Shown in pieces: positions 24,566 through 31,959 of a stretch of DNA of 37,705 nucleotides (the first letter of the stretch is position 1; the number at the start of each line of letters is the position of its first letter). The position numbers were made by a program, and so were the translations under genes. The DNA is taken from IMG/VR virus record IMGVR_UViG_3300027868_000016, positions 1-37,705 of that record; one strand, 5' to 3'. The notes under the pieces were generated by a model. The model saw nothing but the letters and a program-made list of their open reading frames with translations, was not told the DNA's origin and did no database searches. Origin of the DNA: a virus.

Positions 24566-24990
24566 GATCAATTCTAAAGCTACCGCCGGCCGCTCCGGTG
24601 TGTCCGTACTGCGGCCATTCATCTGAGCTGGCAAACAGCGCCGAAGTCTATCCCCGCGCCTCGCAGGACTACGGCCAGTTCTGGATTTGCTGGCCTTGTG
24701 ATGCGTATGTGGGCTGTCATAAAAATTCACGGCGTCACGCTCCGCTCGGCCGGCTGGCGAATGCGGAGCTGCGCGAGTGGAAAAAGAAAGCTCATGCTGC
24801 ATTCGATCCGCTGTGGCGGGAAAGCGATTGGTCGAGGGGCGAGGGCTACAAGTGGCTGGCAAATTCTATGGGACGTGTCGGTGCGGTTCACATTGGCTTT
24901 ATGGATGTGGCCGAGTGCCGGCAAGTCGTTGACATATGTACGGGAGAAGCGAATGAACGACGCAGTACCAGTAGCACAGCCGCCAATTAA
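24562..24990 (+). CDS. DUF3268-type zinc-finger protein
   Basis: 142 residues, ATGA-coupled to cro. Cysteine pairs CPYC (14-17) and CWPC (43-46) with GCH (51-53) form the zinc site. They are embedded in the conserved SAEVYPRASQDYGQFWIC and DAYVGCH contexts and followed by PLGRLANAELREWKKKAHAAFDPLW. This is the pattern of DUF3268, a small family common in phages and prophages. The function is unknown; the zinc ribbon suggests DNA or protein binding. The C-terminal 38 bp overlap the next gene. Confidence 0.7.
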   Translation: MRSILKLPPAAPVCPYCGHSSELANSAEVYPRASQDYGQFWICWPCDAYVGCHKNSRRHAPLGRLANAELREWKKKAHAAFDPLWRESDWSRGEGYKWLANSMGRVGAVHIGFMDVAECRQVVDICTGEANERRSTSSTAAN

Positions 24991-25918
24991 ATTCAGCCTC
25001 ACGGATGCCGCGCTGGCTGAGCTGGCTGACAAGTACAAGGAGCCCACGGTTCCGACGACACCGGGCGAATACGATGCCCTGAAGGCCGACATTAAGGTGG
25101 TGCGGGACGTTCGTATTGCTGTAGATGGCGAGCGCAGGCTGCAAACCGCGGCTGCTCTGGCGCATCAACGGGCGGTCAATGCCGAGGGCAACCGGATCAT
25201 CGACGCGCTGGTTGCCATTGAACAGCCCATGAAGGACTGCAAGGCGACGGTGGATGAGGCCGAGGAACGCAAGGTCAGGGAAGCCGAGGAAATCGAGCGC
25301 CAGCGGATCACTACTATCGAGGATCGGATCAGGAGAATCGAGTCGCTCGGTCAGATCGGGCTGAACACTACGCTTGAGGCCATCGAGTCTCGAATGACGC
25401 TGATCGACAATCTTGATCCTGGTGACGGCACGTTCGATGAGTTCGCAAAGCGGGCAGCCGACGCCAAGCAGCACGTTCGCAATGATCTGATCACCGCCAA
25501 GGAGCGACTACAGCAGGCGGCCAAGGAACAGGCAGAGCTGGACGAAAAGCGCGAGGCGTTGGAGGCCGAACAAAAAAAACAAAAAGAGGAATCAGATCGA
25601 CTCGCTGCCGAGCGTGAAGCCTTCGACAAGGAAAAGCGCGAAAAAGAGGAAGCCGACGCTGACGCTGAGCGGGTTCGCGTCGAACAGCTCGAAGCCGCGG
25701 CCATCGAGGAACAGACCCGCAAGGATAAGATGGCCGACGCTGAACGCAAAAAGCAGCTCGCGCCTGATCGGGACAAGCTCAATACTTTGGCCGGCAACAT
25801 TCGGGGGCTGGCCGTGATTCAGTTCTCATCCCCGATAGCTCAACAGATTGCCGACGACGTGTACGTAAAACTCGACACGCTGGCAACTGAAACTGAAATG
25901 CTGGCAATGCAGCTGTAG
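24953..25918 (+). CDS. Long coiled-coil protein (DUF1351-like)
   Basis: 321 residues. ATG 24953 is preferred because GGGAG lies about 6 bases before it and family-like sequence begins there (TDAALAELADKYKEP). Residues of about 20-110 show the pattern EYDALKADIKVVRDVRIAV, then EGNRIIDALVAIEQPMK. Residues of about 105-270 are an extremely charged coiled coil rich in Glu, Lys and Arg. Phages often carry such a protein near Erf/RecT and exonuclease genes, where it is annotated as DUF1351 or a recombination accessory. It is likely a cytoplasmic oligomer; a link to recombination is inferred. Confidence 0.6.
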   Translation: MNDAVPVAQPPIKFSLTDAALAELADKYKEPTVPTTPGEYDALKADIKVVRDVRIAVDGERRLQTAAALAHQRAVNAEGNRIIDALVAIEQPMKDCKATVDEAEERKVREAEEIERQRITTIEDRIRRIESLGQIGLNTTLEAIESRMTLIDNLDPGDGTFDEFAKRAADAKQHVRNDLITAKERLQQAAKEQAELDEKREALEAEQKKQKEESDRLAAEREAFDKEKREKEEADADAERVRVEQLEAAAIEEQTRKDKMADAERKKQLAPDRDKLNTLAGNIRGLAVIQFSSPIAQQIADDVYVKLDTLATETEMLAMQL

Positions 25919-25932
25919 CTGCGGGAGAAAAT

Positions 25933-26226
25933 ATGACTAACGAAAAGGGGCCGATGGGCTCAGCGACAATCGGAACAGTGGAAGCGACAGAGATCAATTT
26001 GCGTACTGGTCAGGCTCGCTCTGCCATTGACATTGCAAGGGGCTGTATCGGTAGTCTGAAGGCGCTGAAATTCAGGCTGCTTGGCATTCAAGATGATGAG
26101 CATGAGCAATCTGACACGCCTGAGTGGGTAAGGCAGGAAGTGGAAGAACTGCAATTTCAGCTCGCCACGGTCAATGAATGCCTGTCCGAGATCGACCGCC
26201 ATATCGGTGATCTGCAAAGGCTGTAA
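25933..26226 (+). CDS. Hypothetical helical protein
   Basis: 97 residues with GGGAGAA before ATG 25933. The first 25 residues are polar and the rest is helical: LRTGQARSAIDIARGCIGSL, then VRQEVEELQFQLATVNECL, with heptad-like spacing. No family is recognised. The stop overlaps the next start by one base. Confidence 0.5.
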   Translation: MTNEKGPMGSATIGTVEATEINLRTGQARSAIDIARGCIGSLKALKFRLLGIQDDEHEQSDTPEWVRQEVEELQFQLATVNECLSEIDRHIGDLQRL

Positions 26227-26429
26227 TGGGTAAGCCGGTCACACGAATCGGCAAGTTTGATCACGTCCGGGTCGATGGCGAGGGCCCGGATGTGATGCTG
26301 ACCATGCCGGCACTAACATCCAGGGCTCACTGGACTGACTTCGCTCAGATTGTGAATGCCCTGCAAATTAAGATCGTCGAGGCGCAACAGTGGGAGCGTC
26401 AAAATTTGACACAGGGGCCGGGGCCTTGA
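26226..26429 (+). CDS. Small hypothetical protein
   Basis: 67 residues from ATG 26226, coupled to the previous stop. A beta hairpin (GKFDHVRVDGEGPDVMLTMP) precedes a helix (WTDFAQIVNALQIKIVEAQQWE). No family is recognised. A dispersed palindrome copy (26397-26411) lies in its last codons. Confidence 0.45.
   Translation: MGKPVTRIGKFDHVRVDGEGPDVMLTMPALTSRAHWTDFAQIVNALQIKIVEAQQWERQNLTQGPGP
26397..26411. promoter_or_regulatory. Dispersed palindrome site 4 (CGTCAA-AAT-TTGACA)
   Basis: Copy of GTCAA-N3-TTGAC with one outer-base mismatch. It is 14 bp before the likely TTG start at 26426, a placement like that of site 6 before terS. No good -10 box follows. Confidence 0.5.
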
Positions 26430-26686
26430 TTCCGAAATATGGCTGGTTTAGACGCCTCACTCGCAGCCGGATCAACTGGCATTTGATTGATCGGTTTTAC
26501 GGTGGCCGGTTGTTCAAATTTTATTGGTGGCGGTGCCGGCATCCGTGGATAACTGCGGCCCTTACGAAAATATTGCGCGAGGAAGATGAGAAGCGGATTC
26601 AAGAGCTGGACGCCGAAGCCGCGGAGTTTCTAAAGACTCCCGGCGCGAACCAGCTGGCTCGGGACAGTACGGTGAATGATGGCTGA
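26426..26686 (+). CDS. Small basic hypothetical protein
   Basis: 86 residues if translation begins at TTG 26426, which overlaps the previous stop (TTGA) as in the many coupled genes here. GTG 26390 would give 98 residues and is the alternative. The N-terminal half is basic and aromatic (YGWFRRLTRSRINWHLIDRF, then FYWWRCRHPW), which could lie on a membrane surface or bind nucleic acid. The rest is a charged helix. No family is recognised. Confidence 0.45.
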   Translation: MIPKYGWFRRLTRSRINWHLIDRFYGGRLFKFYWWRCRHPWITAALTKILREEDEKRIQELDAEAAEFLKTPGANQLARDSTVNDG

Positions 26687-26858
26687 GAAAAGAACAATGA
26701 TCTATGAACAAGGGATCAGCCCTCACCCTGATGCTCGGCCGGCCTCGTTTTATGTTCCGTATGCGTCCGATGGGGTGATTGTACGCGAGGGCGAAACTTA
26801 CGAGCTGAAATTGCGGGACGGTCGTTTCACCGTCGAGCGGGTTGAGGCTGTGTCGTGA
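26676..26858 (+). CDS. Small hypothetical protein
   Basis: 60 residues from ATG 26676 (ATG 26679 is equally possible), overlapping the previous gene by 11 bp. The sequence has a short polar start and a beta-rich second half (SFYVPYASDGVIVREGETYELKL is split over two strands). No family is recognised. It is the last gene before the hairpin at 26879. Confidence 0.45.
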   Translation: MMAEKRTMIYEQGISPHPDARPASFYVPYASDGVIVREGETYELKLRDGRFTVERVEAVS

Positions 26859-26878
26859 TTCGGTTACTCTCAAAATTC

Positions 26879-26911
26879 AGAAGGCCCGGAGCTATTAACT
26901 CCGAGCCTTCT
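26879..26911 (+). terminator. Strong hairpin, probable terminator
   Basis: AGAAGGCCCGGAG (26879-26891), loop CTATTAA, CTCCGAGCCTTCT (26899-26911): 13-bp stem with one C/A mismatch. It lies 20 bases after the preceding stop. No U-tract follows on the plus strand; reading the minus strand, GAATTTTG follows. The position fits a partial terminator or an RNA-processing hairpin in the right operon. Confidence 0.55.
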
Positions 26912-27183
26912 CGGGACACGCAGTCCAGTTGCGAATTCCGGCGTACGTTGCGCGACCGCATTATATCGCACAACTCACGCCTCGCCACAACCTCTGCCGC
27001 GTCCTGCGGTGCGAGGCCCTACCGGAAAACAGAGCCAGTCGGGTACAGGAGCCGCTCACGCGGAGATCGAGTTAGCCCACTCGCCATGTACCGGTCAAAC
27101 TGCGGTTCAGGCAGCGACCTAATACGGCCCTGGATGTCTGCGGACACTTATATGGTTGGGCTTTGCCCGAAGGGTGGCAGTTT
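26912..27183 (+). other. Structured stretch without a convincing gene
   Basis: An open frame crosses this region (26855-27193) but its translation is rich in Arg and Ser without protein-like pattern, so I do not call it. A nested stem is visible: GCCTCGC (26979-26985) with GCGAGGC (27011-27017), enclosing CCGC-GTCCT-GCGG (26997-27009). Together with the hairpin at 26879 the region may hold a small RNA or a leader for the next genes. No promoter with good spacing was found. Confidence 0.4.
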
Positions 27184-27408
27184 ATGGCGTTAGATGCGGG
27201 GCCTTATCCAAAAGACTTGCGGCAATGTAAGGCTTGCGACGCTGACATGGTTTTCCTGAAAACAAAAAAAGGTAAGTGGATTCCGGTCAACGTGATCCCC
27301 ACAGATTCAGAGTTTCGCGGGCCGAATGCCGGCGAGACTAAATACAAGCATGGCGAACACCAGCCGCATTTTGTGACGTGTCCGTGTGCAGGAGAGTTCA
27401 GACGATGA
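27184..27408 (+). CDS. Small zinc-binding protein
   Basis: 74 residues from ATG 27184 (AGGGTGG upstream); TTG 27163 in the same frame would add seven residues. CKAC (15-18) and later H59, H62, C66 and C68 can bind zinc. The segment between them, FLKTKKGKWIPVNV, and the end HFVTCPC match a recurring small phage protein in which a zinc ribbon carries a K-G-K-W-I-P-V strand. The function is unknown; nucleic-acid binding is plausible. Confidence 0.55.
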   Translation: MALDAGPYPKDLRQCKACDADMVFLKTKKGKWIPVNVIPTDSEFRGPNAGETKYKHGEHQPHFVTCPCAGEFRR

Positions 27409-27420
27409 AAGGAGAAAGAC

Positions 27421-27684
27421 TTGACACTTAGAACGGAACTGAAAAAGCAGGCCGGCAAGCAGCTGGCCGAAATGCAGGCTGAGATAGTGAAAACAGCCGA
27501 TGCGGTGACTACCGGGAGTAGCCTTTCATCATTTGATCTGATGAAGTCTGCTTGTTCGGGGCGCTCTGCGACAGTCGAAAAAAAAATGATCTCATTGCTG
27601 GTGTCTGACGCCGAAGCGGAGATACTGAAGCAATGGAATGACCAGCAGGAGCTGTTCAAAAAGGAAACTAAGGAAAAGCTATGA
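27421..27684 (+). CDS. Small helical hypothetical protein, TTG start
   Basis: 87 residues. GGAGA at 27411-27415 lies 5 bases before TTG 27421, and no ATG or GTG fits the frame as well, so TTG is the likely start. The protein is helical and charged throughout (TELKKQAGKQLAEMQAEIVK at the start, KETKEKL at the end). It overlaps the ParB-like gene by 4 bp (ATGA). No family is recognised. Confidence 0.5.
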   Translation: MTLRTELKKQAGKQLAEMQAEIVKTADAVTTGSSLSSFDLMKSACSGRSATVEKKMISLLVSDAEAEILKQWNDQQELFKKETKEKL

Positions 27685-28346
27685 AACTTGCCATCGACCA
27701 GATTCTGATATCTGACAAGACGCGGGTCCGGGTCAGAATCGACCCTAAGACCGTCGACGAGTACGCCGAAGCCATGAAGAACGGCGCGATATTTCCGGCG
27801 GTCACAGTGTTTGCCGAACCGAACTCACAGCGGTATTACTTGGCTGATGGCGAAACGAGAATCCTTGCCAAGCTGAAGAACGGCGACCTGACAGTGGGCG
27901 TTGATGTCAAAGAGGGCGACCGTCACGCTGCTTTCGAGTATGCCCTGACCGCTAACACGGCTCACGGTATGCGTCGCAGTAGTGCCGACAAGCATCATGG
28001 CGTGGCGATGGCTCTGGCCGATCCTCACTATGACGATTGGAGCCTGCGGCAGCTGGCTGAGCTGTGCATGGTGTCGCATGAAACGGTACGCAACATCAAA
28101 CAGGAATCATTGTCACCGGACGGAGAACCCGGCGGTAATGTTCGGCCTCGGAAGGCACCCCCCTCGCAAGATGAGGTCGATTTGAAGGAACTGCGGGAGG
28201 CAATGGCCCAAATCAAGGCTTTTCCGTATTCGGGTGTAGGGCTCGTCAAGAAGCTCGGCCTGACTCCTGACGATTATGGCGGCGTTCGTTATTGTCACGA
28301 ATGGTTTGGCGAAGTGATCAAGAGCGTACCGAAGCCCAAAAAATGA
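27681..28346 (+). CDS. ParB/Srx-domain protein with helix-turn-helix
   Basis: 221 residues. The N-terminal ParB-like nuclease domain shows TRVRVRIDPKTVDEYAEAM (14-32), an I-F-P-A-V-T-V-F strand, and YYLADGETR (52-60), the equivalent of the nucleotide-binding box. A helical segment with SLRQLAELCMVSHETVRNIK (121-140) is a helix-turn-helix. Phage ParB-like proteins can bind specific DNA sites, use CTP, or cut or regulate DNA; which applies here cannot be told by eye. It is coupled to the helicase downstream. It is one candidate for the protein that binds the dispersed palindromes. Confidence 0.75.
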   Translation: MKLAIDQILISDKTRVRVRIDPKTVDEYAEAMKNGAIFPAVTVFAEPNSQRYYLADGETRILAKLKNGDLTVGVDVKEGDRHAAFEYALTANTAHGMRRSSADKHHGVAMALADPHYDDWSLRQLAELCMVSHETVRNIKQESLSPDGEPGGNVRPRKAPPSQDEVDLKELREAMAQIKAFPYSGVGLVKKLGLTPDDYGGVRYCHEWFGEVIKSVPKPKK

Positions 28347-29878
28347 CATTTGAGCTGCGCCCTTACCAGCTGACTGATGTCAACTATGCAATGGATCATG
28401 GCATCAATGACCGGCCGATTCATTGCGCGCCGACCGGCTCAGGCAAAACGGTCATCCAGGCTTTCATTGCCAAGCGGGAACTCGACCGCGGCAACCGCAC
28501 CGCGATCCTGACGCCGCGCGAGGAAATCTTTAACCAGACACAAAGCATTCTGAATGCCGTGGTGGGGCCTCAGAACGTCGCCACGCTGCGCGCCGGCCAT
28601 GCGTGGAACGCATACAAGCCGGTGCATATTGTCAGCTGGCCGACACTCACGACTCGCACAAAAAAATCAGATTTGTGGTTCCCTGACGTGGAGCGGGTGC
28701 TGGTCGATGAGGCTCATCTTTCGATGGCTCCGCGGGTGTCCGAGTGTCTGGATTACTACGCCGAACAGGGTGCTGTGATCGACGGCTACACGGCCACGCC
28801 TTCGCGCAAGTCCGGCAAGGGCCTCGGCCGCTATTTCACAGAGATCAAGCACGTTACGTCGGTACGCCAGCTGATTAAAGACGGCTGGCTGGCACCGCTC
28901 GAATATTGGGGGGGTGCAACTGTTGACACGAAGGGCCTAAAAGTTGCAAGGGGTGACTATGAGGTAGGCCGTTTGTCTCAGCGTTGCACTCTCCTGGTTG
29001 GCGACGTGATCGACAACTGGCTCAGGCTGGCCCCGCACCGGCATACGCTGGTCTTTGGTGTGGATATAGCCCACGCGGAGGCACTTTGTGATCGCTTCCT
29101 GAAGGCGAACGTGAACGCCGCCGTGATCCACAACCGGCTCGGGGATGCTGAACGGTTCAGTATCGTCAGCCGTTTCAAATCTCAGGAAATTCAAGTTCTT
29201 TGTAACGTGACGATAGCGAGCTACGGATTCGATTGCCCGGAGATCGACTGCGTGGTGTCAGCTCGGCCGACTAAATCTATGGTGCTGTGGCTTCAGTCTT
29301 TGGGCCGTGGGATGCGTCCCGCGGAAAATAAATCTGAGTGCATGGTGCTGGATCATGCCGGCAACACCGACAAGCTCGGCCAAGCCGAGGACTTGTTTCG
29401 CTGGCGTTTGGATGAGGGCAAAAAGGCGGTCGAAAACTGGACGCGTCAGGAAGCCGGCGAGCGCGAGGAACATACGCACACTTGCGAGACTTGCAAACAT
29501 ATCTTTGCCGGCTCTCGGGTCTGCCCTAAATGCGGCTGGACGGTGCCGTTCAAAAAAGTCGACGTGGCCTCTACTGATGAGGACTTGGTGCCAATCGGGA
29601 ACAACATGGGGAAGCGGCTGCCGGTCGGCTGGCCGTCACATAAAGAGTTTTATCAAATGCTTATCGGTTACGGGGCCTCGAAGCGGTACAAACCTGGATG
29701 GGCCCCGAATCAATTTAAGTCTATGGTCAATGTTTGGCCGGACAATAACTGGATGAATCTGCCGAGCATGGAGCCGGATCAGCGGGTGTTGAACTGGATC
29801 AACAAGCAAAAGCAGAATTATGCGCGGAGAGCGTCATATGCAAAACGAGCTGAGCGAAAAAAGAGAGCAACAGCTTAA
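28343..29878 (+). CDS. SF2 DNA helicase (type III restriction Res-like)
   Basis: 511 residues from ATG 28343, ATGA-coupled to the ParB-like gene. Helicase motifs in order: Q-like start (LRPYQ), Walker A PTGSGKT (30-36), DEAH (122-125), TATP (150-153) and motif VI LGRGMRP in the second RecA-like domain. A zinc ribbon follows, CETC (381-384) and CPKC (394-397). The C-terminal 100 residues contain LPVGWPSHKEFYQMLIGYG, common in phage helicases of this type. It is ATP-driven and acts on duplex DNA, likely in replication or recombination. The end overlaps the next gene by 41 bp. Confidence 0.88.
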   Translation: MTFELRPYQLTDVNYAMDHGINDRPIHCAPTGSGKTVIQAFIAKRELDRGNRTAILTPREEIFNQTQSILNAVVGPQNVATLRAGHAWNAYKPVHIVSWPTLTTRTKKSDLWFPDVERVLVDEAHLSMAPRVSECLDYYAEQGAVIDGYTATPSRKSGKGLGRYFTEIKHVTSVRQLIKDGWLAPLEYWGGATVDTKGLKVARGDYEVGRLSQRCTLLVGDVIDNWLRLAPHRHTLVFGVDIAHAEALCDRFLKANVNAAVIHNRLGDAERFSIVSRFKSQEIQVLCNVTIASYGFDCPEIDCVVSARPTKSMVLWLQSLGRGMRPAENKSECMVLDHAGNTDKLGQAEDLFRWRLDEGKKAVENWTRQEAGEREEHTHTCETCKHIFAGSRVCPKCGWTVPFKKVDVASTDEDLVPIGNNMGKRLPVGWPSHKEFYQMLIGYGASKRYKPGWAPNQFKSMVNVWPDNNWMNLPSMEPDQRVLNWINKQKQNYARRASYAKRAERKKRATA

Positions 29879-30284
29879 AAAATACACCGCATTTCTAGCG
29901 GATCGGCTGGCGTTGGCGCTGACGTTTCTATATGCCATCGACGACGCGGTTGATCCTTTCAGGGCGAAGGATGCCGCCGAATATTCGGACGCGGATTGGA
30001 TCATTGCCGGCCTCGCAATGCTTGGTAAGTCTCAGGTTTTCGCGGAGTATCAATCAGCGTATCCGCCGGCAACGGAGACTTACGAAATCATCAAGGCCGT
30101 TCGGAGCGGCGCGGTTCTCGACATACGGGAAACTGATGTTTACCGCGAGTGCCTTGCCTCAGTCCGTCACATGATCAGGAGATACAATGACGATATCACC
30201 CGCCGAGCTGACGCTGCGCGATCTACGAAATCAGGGCTACCGGGCTCAGGTAGTCGAGAAGTGGAATCCCCACGCCCGCGTTAG
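29838..30284 (+). CDS. Hypothetical helical protein
   Basis: 148 residues from ATG 29838 (an ATG 18 bp earlier is less likely). Residues 1-120 are a helical domain (EKREQQLKKYTAFLADRLAL, then SDADWIIAGLAMLGKSQVF). The last 33 codons are overlapped by the next gene, and there the sequence becomes polar and low in pattern. No family is recognised. It starts inside the helicase gene and is probably coupled to it. Confidence 0.45.
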   Translation: MQNELSEKREQQLKKYTAFLADRLALALTFLYAIDDAVDPFRAKDAAEYSDADWIIAGLAMLGKSQVFAEYQSAYPPATETYEIIKAVRSGAVLDIRETDVYRECLASVRHMIRRYNDDITRRADAARSTKSGLPGSGSREVESPRPR

Positions 30285-30510
30285 ACAAGACCTGTTCGGC
30301 ATTATCGACGTGCTGGCTATCGGTCGGAATGAGACTATCGCTGTGCAGTCCACGACGAAGCACAATCTCAAGGCCAGGATAAAGAAAATCGCTGAATCTG
30401 AGTCCATTGGTGACATTCGAGAGGCCGGCTGGACGGTGCTGGTTCACGGCTGGCACCAGCCCAAAGGCAAGGGCACTCGCTGGCAGCTGGTCGAGGTTGA
30501 CGTATCGTGA
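30187..30510 (+). CDS. Nuclease-fold (PD-(D/E)xK-like) phage protein
   Basis: 107 residues with AGGAG 6 bases before ATG 30187. The arrangement LTLRDLRNQGYRAQVVEKW, RQDLFGIIDVLAI (D41) and TIAVQSTTKHN (Q54, T56) follows the core of restriction-endonuclease-like folds: helix, E24, then D and a strand with Q-x-T in place of E-x-K. The end contains GWTVLVHGWHQPKGKGTRW. The altered final motif leaves activity uncertain. Small proteins of this pattern occur next to replication or recombination genes in phages. It overlaps the previous gene by 98 bp and the next by 4 bp. Confidence 0.5.
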   Translation: MTISPAELTLRDLRNQGYRAQVVEKWNPHARVRQDLFGIIDVLAIGRNETIAVQSTTKHNLKARIKKIAESESIGDIREAGWTVLVHGWHQPKGKGTRWQLVEVDVS

Positions 30511-30728
30511 GCGGCGTCACAGTAACTCAGAAGCGGGGCGACTATGGCAACCGCTGGAACTCTAGCCGGATGCGACCGCTCAGCGCCAAGGCCGGAACTA
30601 TGCAGGGTAATTGGTGGCACCGATCTTTGTCGGCAGCTGACATGGCGGTGCTGATGCGGGGGTGGAAAAGGGGCGAGGCCGAAGCCCCGCCCGATTCTCT
30701 AGCGGTCGATGATCTCCAGGAGCTTTGA
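30507..30728 (+). CDS. Small hypothetical protein
   Basis: 73 residues from GTG 30507, coupled to the previous stop (GTGA). It is basic in the first half with GNWWHRSLSAADMAVLMRGW in the middle and acidic at the end. No family is recognised. The last 30 bp overlap the convergent gene on the minus strand. Confidence 0.45.
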   Translation: MSGVTVTQKRGDYGNRWNSSRMRPLSAKAGTMQGNWWHRSLSAADMAVLMRGWKRGEAEAPPDSLAVDDLQEL

Positions 30729-30902
30729 TGCTGTTTTGTTGGCTTCCTCGAAATGCTGGATCATCTTCCGTTGGACGTAGAAGTGTCGTCCTTTCGGGTT
30801 CCAGCGTTCGGCCAGTACCTTGCCGGACTGTGACGCCTTTTTGATGACTGTGAGGCGGGCTCGGAATTTTGCTAAACTCGGCTTTCCAGTGTTTTCATAC
30901 AT
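30699..30902 (-). CDS. Small basic protein, convergent to the right operon
   Basis: 67 residues; AAGGAAAG lies upstream of ATG 30902. The protein is lysine-rich (LAKFRARLTVIKKASQSGKV) with a helical end (MIQHFEEANKTASKLLEII). It is alone on the minus strand between two plus-strand blocks, convergent with the gene at 30507. A possible promoter on this strand would use the TTGACA half of the palindrome at 31013 as -35 with a weak ATGAAT -10. A small DNA-binding or regulatory role is guessed from basicity and position only. Confidence 0.5.
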   Translation of the reverse strand: MYENTGKPSLAKFRARLTVIKKASQSGKVLAERWNPKGRHFYVQRKMIQHFEEANKTASKLLEIIDR

Positions 30903-30923
30903 TGGGACTTTCCTTGAGTCTTT

Positions 30924-30952
30924 GGCCCTCGTTACAGCGGGGGCCTCTTTTT
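30924..30952 (+). terminator. Intrinsic terminator of the right operon
   Basis: GGCCCTCG (30924-30931), loop TTACAG, CGGGGGCC (30938-30945): 8-bp stem with one G-U pair, followed by TCTTTTT. This is a complete rho-independent terminator on the plus strand. It ends transcripts from the helicase block after they pass the small minus-strand gene. Confidence 0.8.
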
Positions 30953-31012
30953 GGCACGATTGCCAGTGTACATTATCTCATGCCGCGTATTCATTGGGCT
31001 GTAGCCTGTTTC

Positions 31013-31027
31013 TGTCAATTTTTGACA
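31013..31027. promoter_or_regulatory. Dispersed palindrome site 5 (TGTCAA-TTT-TTGACA)
   Basis: Perfect copy, extended by one more pair (C at 31012, G at 31028). It is intergenic, between the terminator at 30924 and the Ref-type gene at 31090, 62 bp before that start. A possible weak promoter, TTGGCA (30951-30956) and TATCTC (30974-30979), lies just upstream, so the site could act as its operator. Confidence 0.6.
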
Positions 31028-31089
31028 GGCGGCAAGCCTTATGGCCCGGTCAATGTTGCGGTGCAATGCGCTATTAGGATCAATCACTT

Positions 31090-31518
31090 ATGGTAGGTAA
31101 AACGCGCAAGGCCACGGCCAAGCAAAAAAAACGCATGGAAACGATCAAAGTCTTGGGCTGCGTGGCCTGTCTTTTGGACGGTGTTCTGGATCGCCATGCG
31201 ACGGTTCACCACATTCTAGCCGGCGGGATCGGCAGCAAGCGGCTCGGTCACGATTTCACTATTGGGCTGTGCGACTGGCATCATCAAGCGACCTGTAACC
31301 GCGGCCTGAGCCTCTCTGCCATGTGTTCGACGTGGGGGCCTAGCCTAGCCCACTCGCCTCGGAAGTTCGTCGAGCAGTACGGCTCTGAGCGGGAATTACT
31401 CGAGATACAAAACTTTATCCTGGGCGCTTTTGAGTCTGAGCCTTGGGCCGACTACACTATGCCGGCATTCATGCGATCTCAGGTAAGGGAATTTTGGATA
31501 ATGGATCAAAAGTCGTGA
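31090..31518 (+). CDS. Ref-type (RecA-dependent) HNH nuclease
   Basis: 142 residues. The layout agrees with the P1 Ref/RecA_dep_nuc family: a Lys-rich start (KTRKATAKQKKRM), zinc pair C24-x-x-C27 and HHI (H40, H41). GIGSKRLGHDFTIGLC (46-61), WHH (63-65) and GPSLAHSPRKFVEQYGSE (83-100) follow. Ref cuts DNA at RecA-made joint molecules, while other phage relatives are general HNH enzymes. RecA dependence is inferred from family resemblance. It is preceded by a terminator and a palindrome, so it is probably a separate transcription unit with the small gene that follows. Confidence 0.78.
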   Translation: MVGKTRKATAKQKKRMETIKVLGCVACLLDGVLDRHATVHHILAGGIGSKRLGHDFTIGLCDWHHQATCNRGLSLSAMCSTWGPSLAHSPRKFVEQYGSERELLEIQNFILGAFESEPWADYTMPAFMRSQVREFWIMDQKS

Positions 31519-31673
31519 GGCTTTCAGACTATCGAACCGCGCTGCGGCGAGCGTCATATCCTCGTCATTTTCACTGGTGCGGTGGGGTGGTTCGGATAGC
31601 TGCGCCTGACCGCCCGCCCGAAATTTGGGAGAACGGTCGCTGGCGCGATTTGGAATTTCAGTCTATCGCCTAA
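31515..31673 (+). CDS. Very small hypothetical protein
   Basis: 52 residues from GTG 31515, overlapping the Ref-type stop (GTGA). It has basic N-terminal residues (RLSDYRTALRRASY), one HFHWC motif and a W-E-N-G-R-W-R strand. No family is recognised. The coupled start is the main support. Confidence 0.4.
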   Translation: MRLSDYRTALRRASYPRHFHWCGGVVRIAAPDRPPEIWENGRWRDLEFQSIA

Positions 31674-31731
31674 TTTGCCGGCGCGATCAGTGGCGCAAGG
31701 TGCCCTCTCCGGCCACCGTCTTGCCCAGAAG

Positions 31732-31750
31732 AGCCTGACCCCTTCAGGCT
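31732..31750. terminator. Dyad between convergent operons, possible weak terminator
   Basis: AGCCTGA-CCCCT-TCAGGCT: 7-bp arms, in the gap between the small plus-strand gene ending at 31673 and the leftward operon ending at 31759. No U-tract follows on either strand, so termination is uncertain. Confidence 0.3.
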
Positions 31751-31758
31751 GCGCCATG

Positions 31759-31959
31759 TTAGGGGCCGCCGGCAGCTCTTTTCAGTTTCACCAGCTCAAG
31801 ACACCGCCACGCAACCGGCGGCATCTTGCGGCTCTCGTTCTTCCAGCAGCGGTAAGTGCTGTAAGGCGCTCCCATTTCGGCAGCCAAAGCTACTGGCCCC
31901 AGGTTTAACTCGTCCTGAGCGGCGGTGAGTGCCTTGTTCTGTTCGTGTCGTCGGCTCAT
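31759..31959 (-). CDS. Small helix-turn-helix protein
   Basis: 66 residues from ATG 31959, which overlaps the stop of the lipoprotein gene (ATGA). The frame stays open far upstream but that part is Arg/Pro-rich shadow sequence. LTAAQDELNLGPVALAAEMG, then APYSTYRCWKNESRKMPP, resembles an XRE-type helix-turn-helix (A-L-A-x-x-x-G as second helix start, S-T-Y-R-x-W in the recognition helix). It is the last gene of the leftward operon and may be a late-acting repressor or a candidate binder of the dispersed palindromes. Confidence 0.6.
   Translation of the reverse strand: MSRRHEQNKALTAAQDELNLGPVALAAEMGAPYSTYRCWKNESRKMPPVAWRCLELVKLKRAAGGP

Noticed and set aside
26855-27193. Frame of 112 codons starting at GTG coupled to the preceding stop
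   Set aside because: The start is attractive, but the translation is Arg/Ser-rich without pattern and runs through two strong stems; I treat the region as non-coding with moderate doubt.
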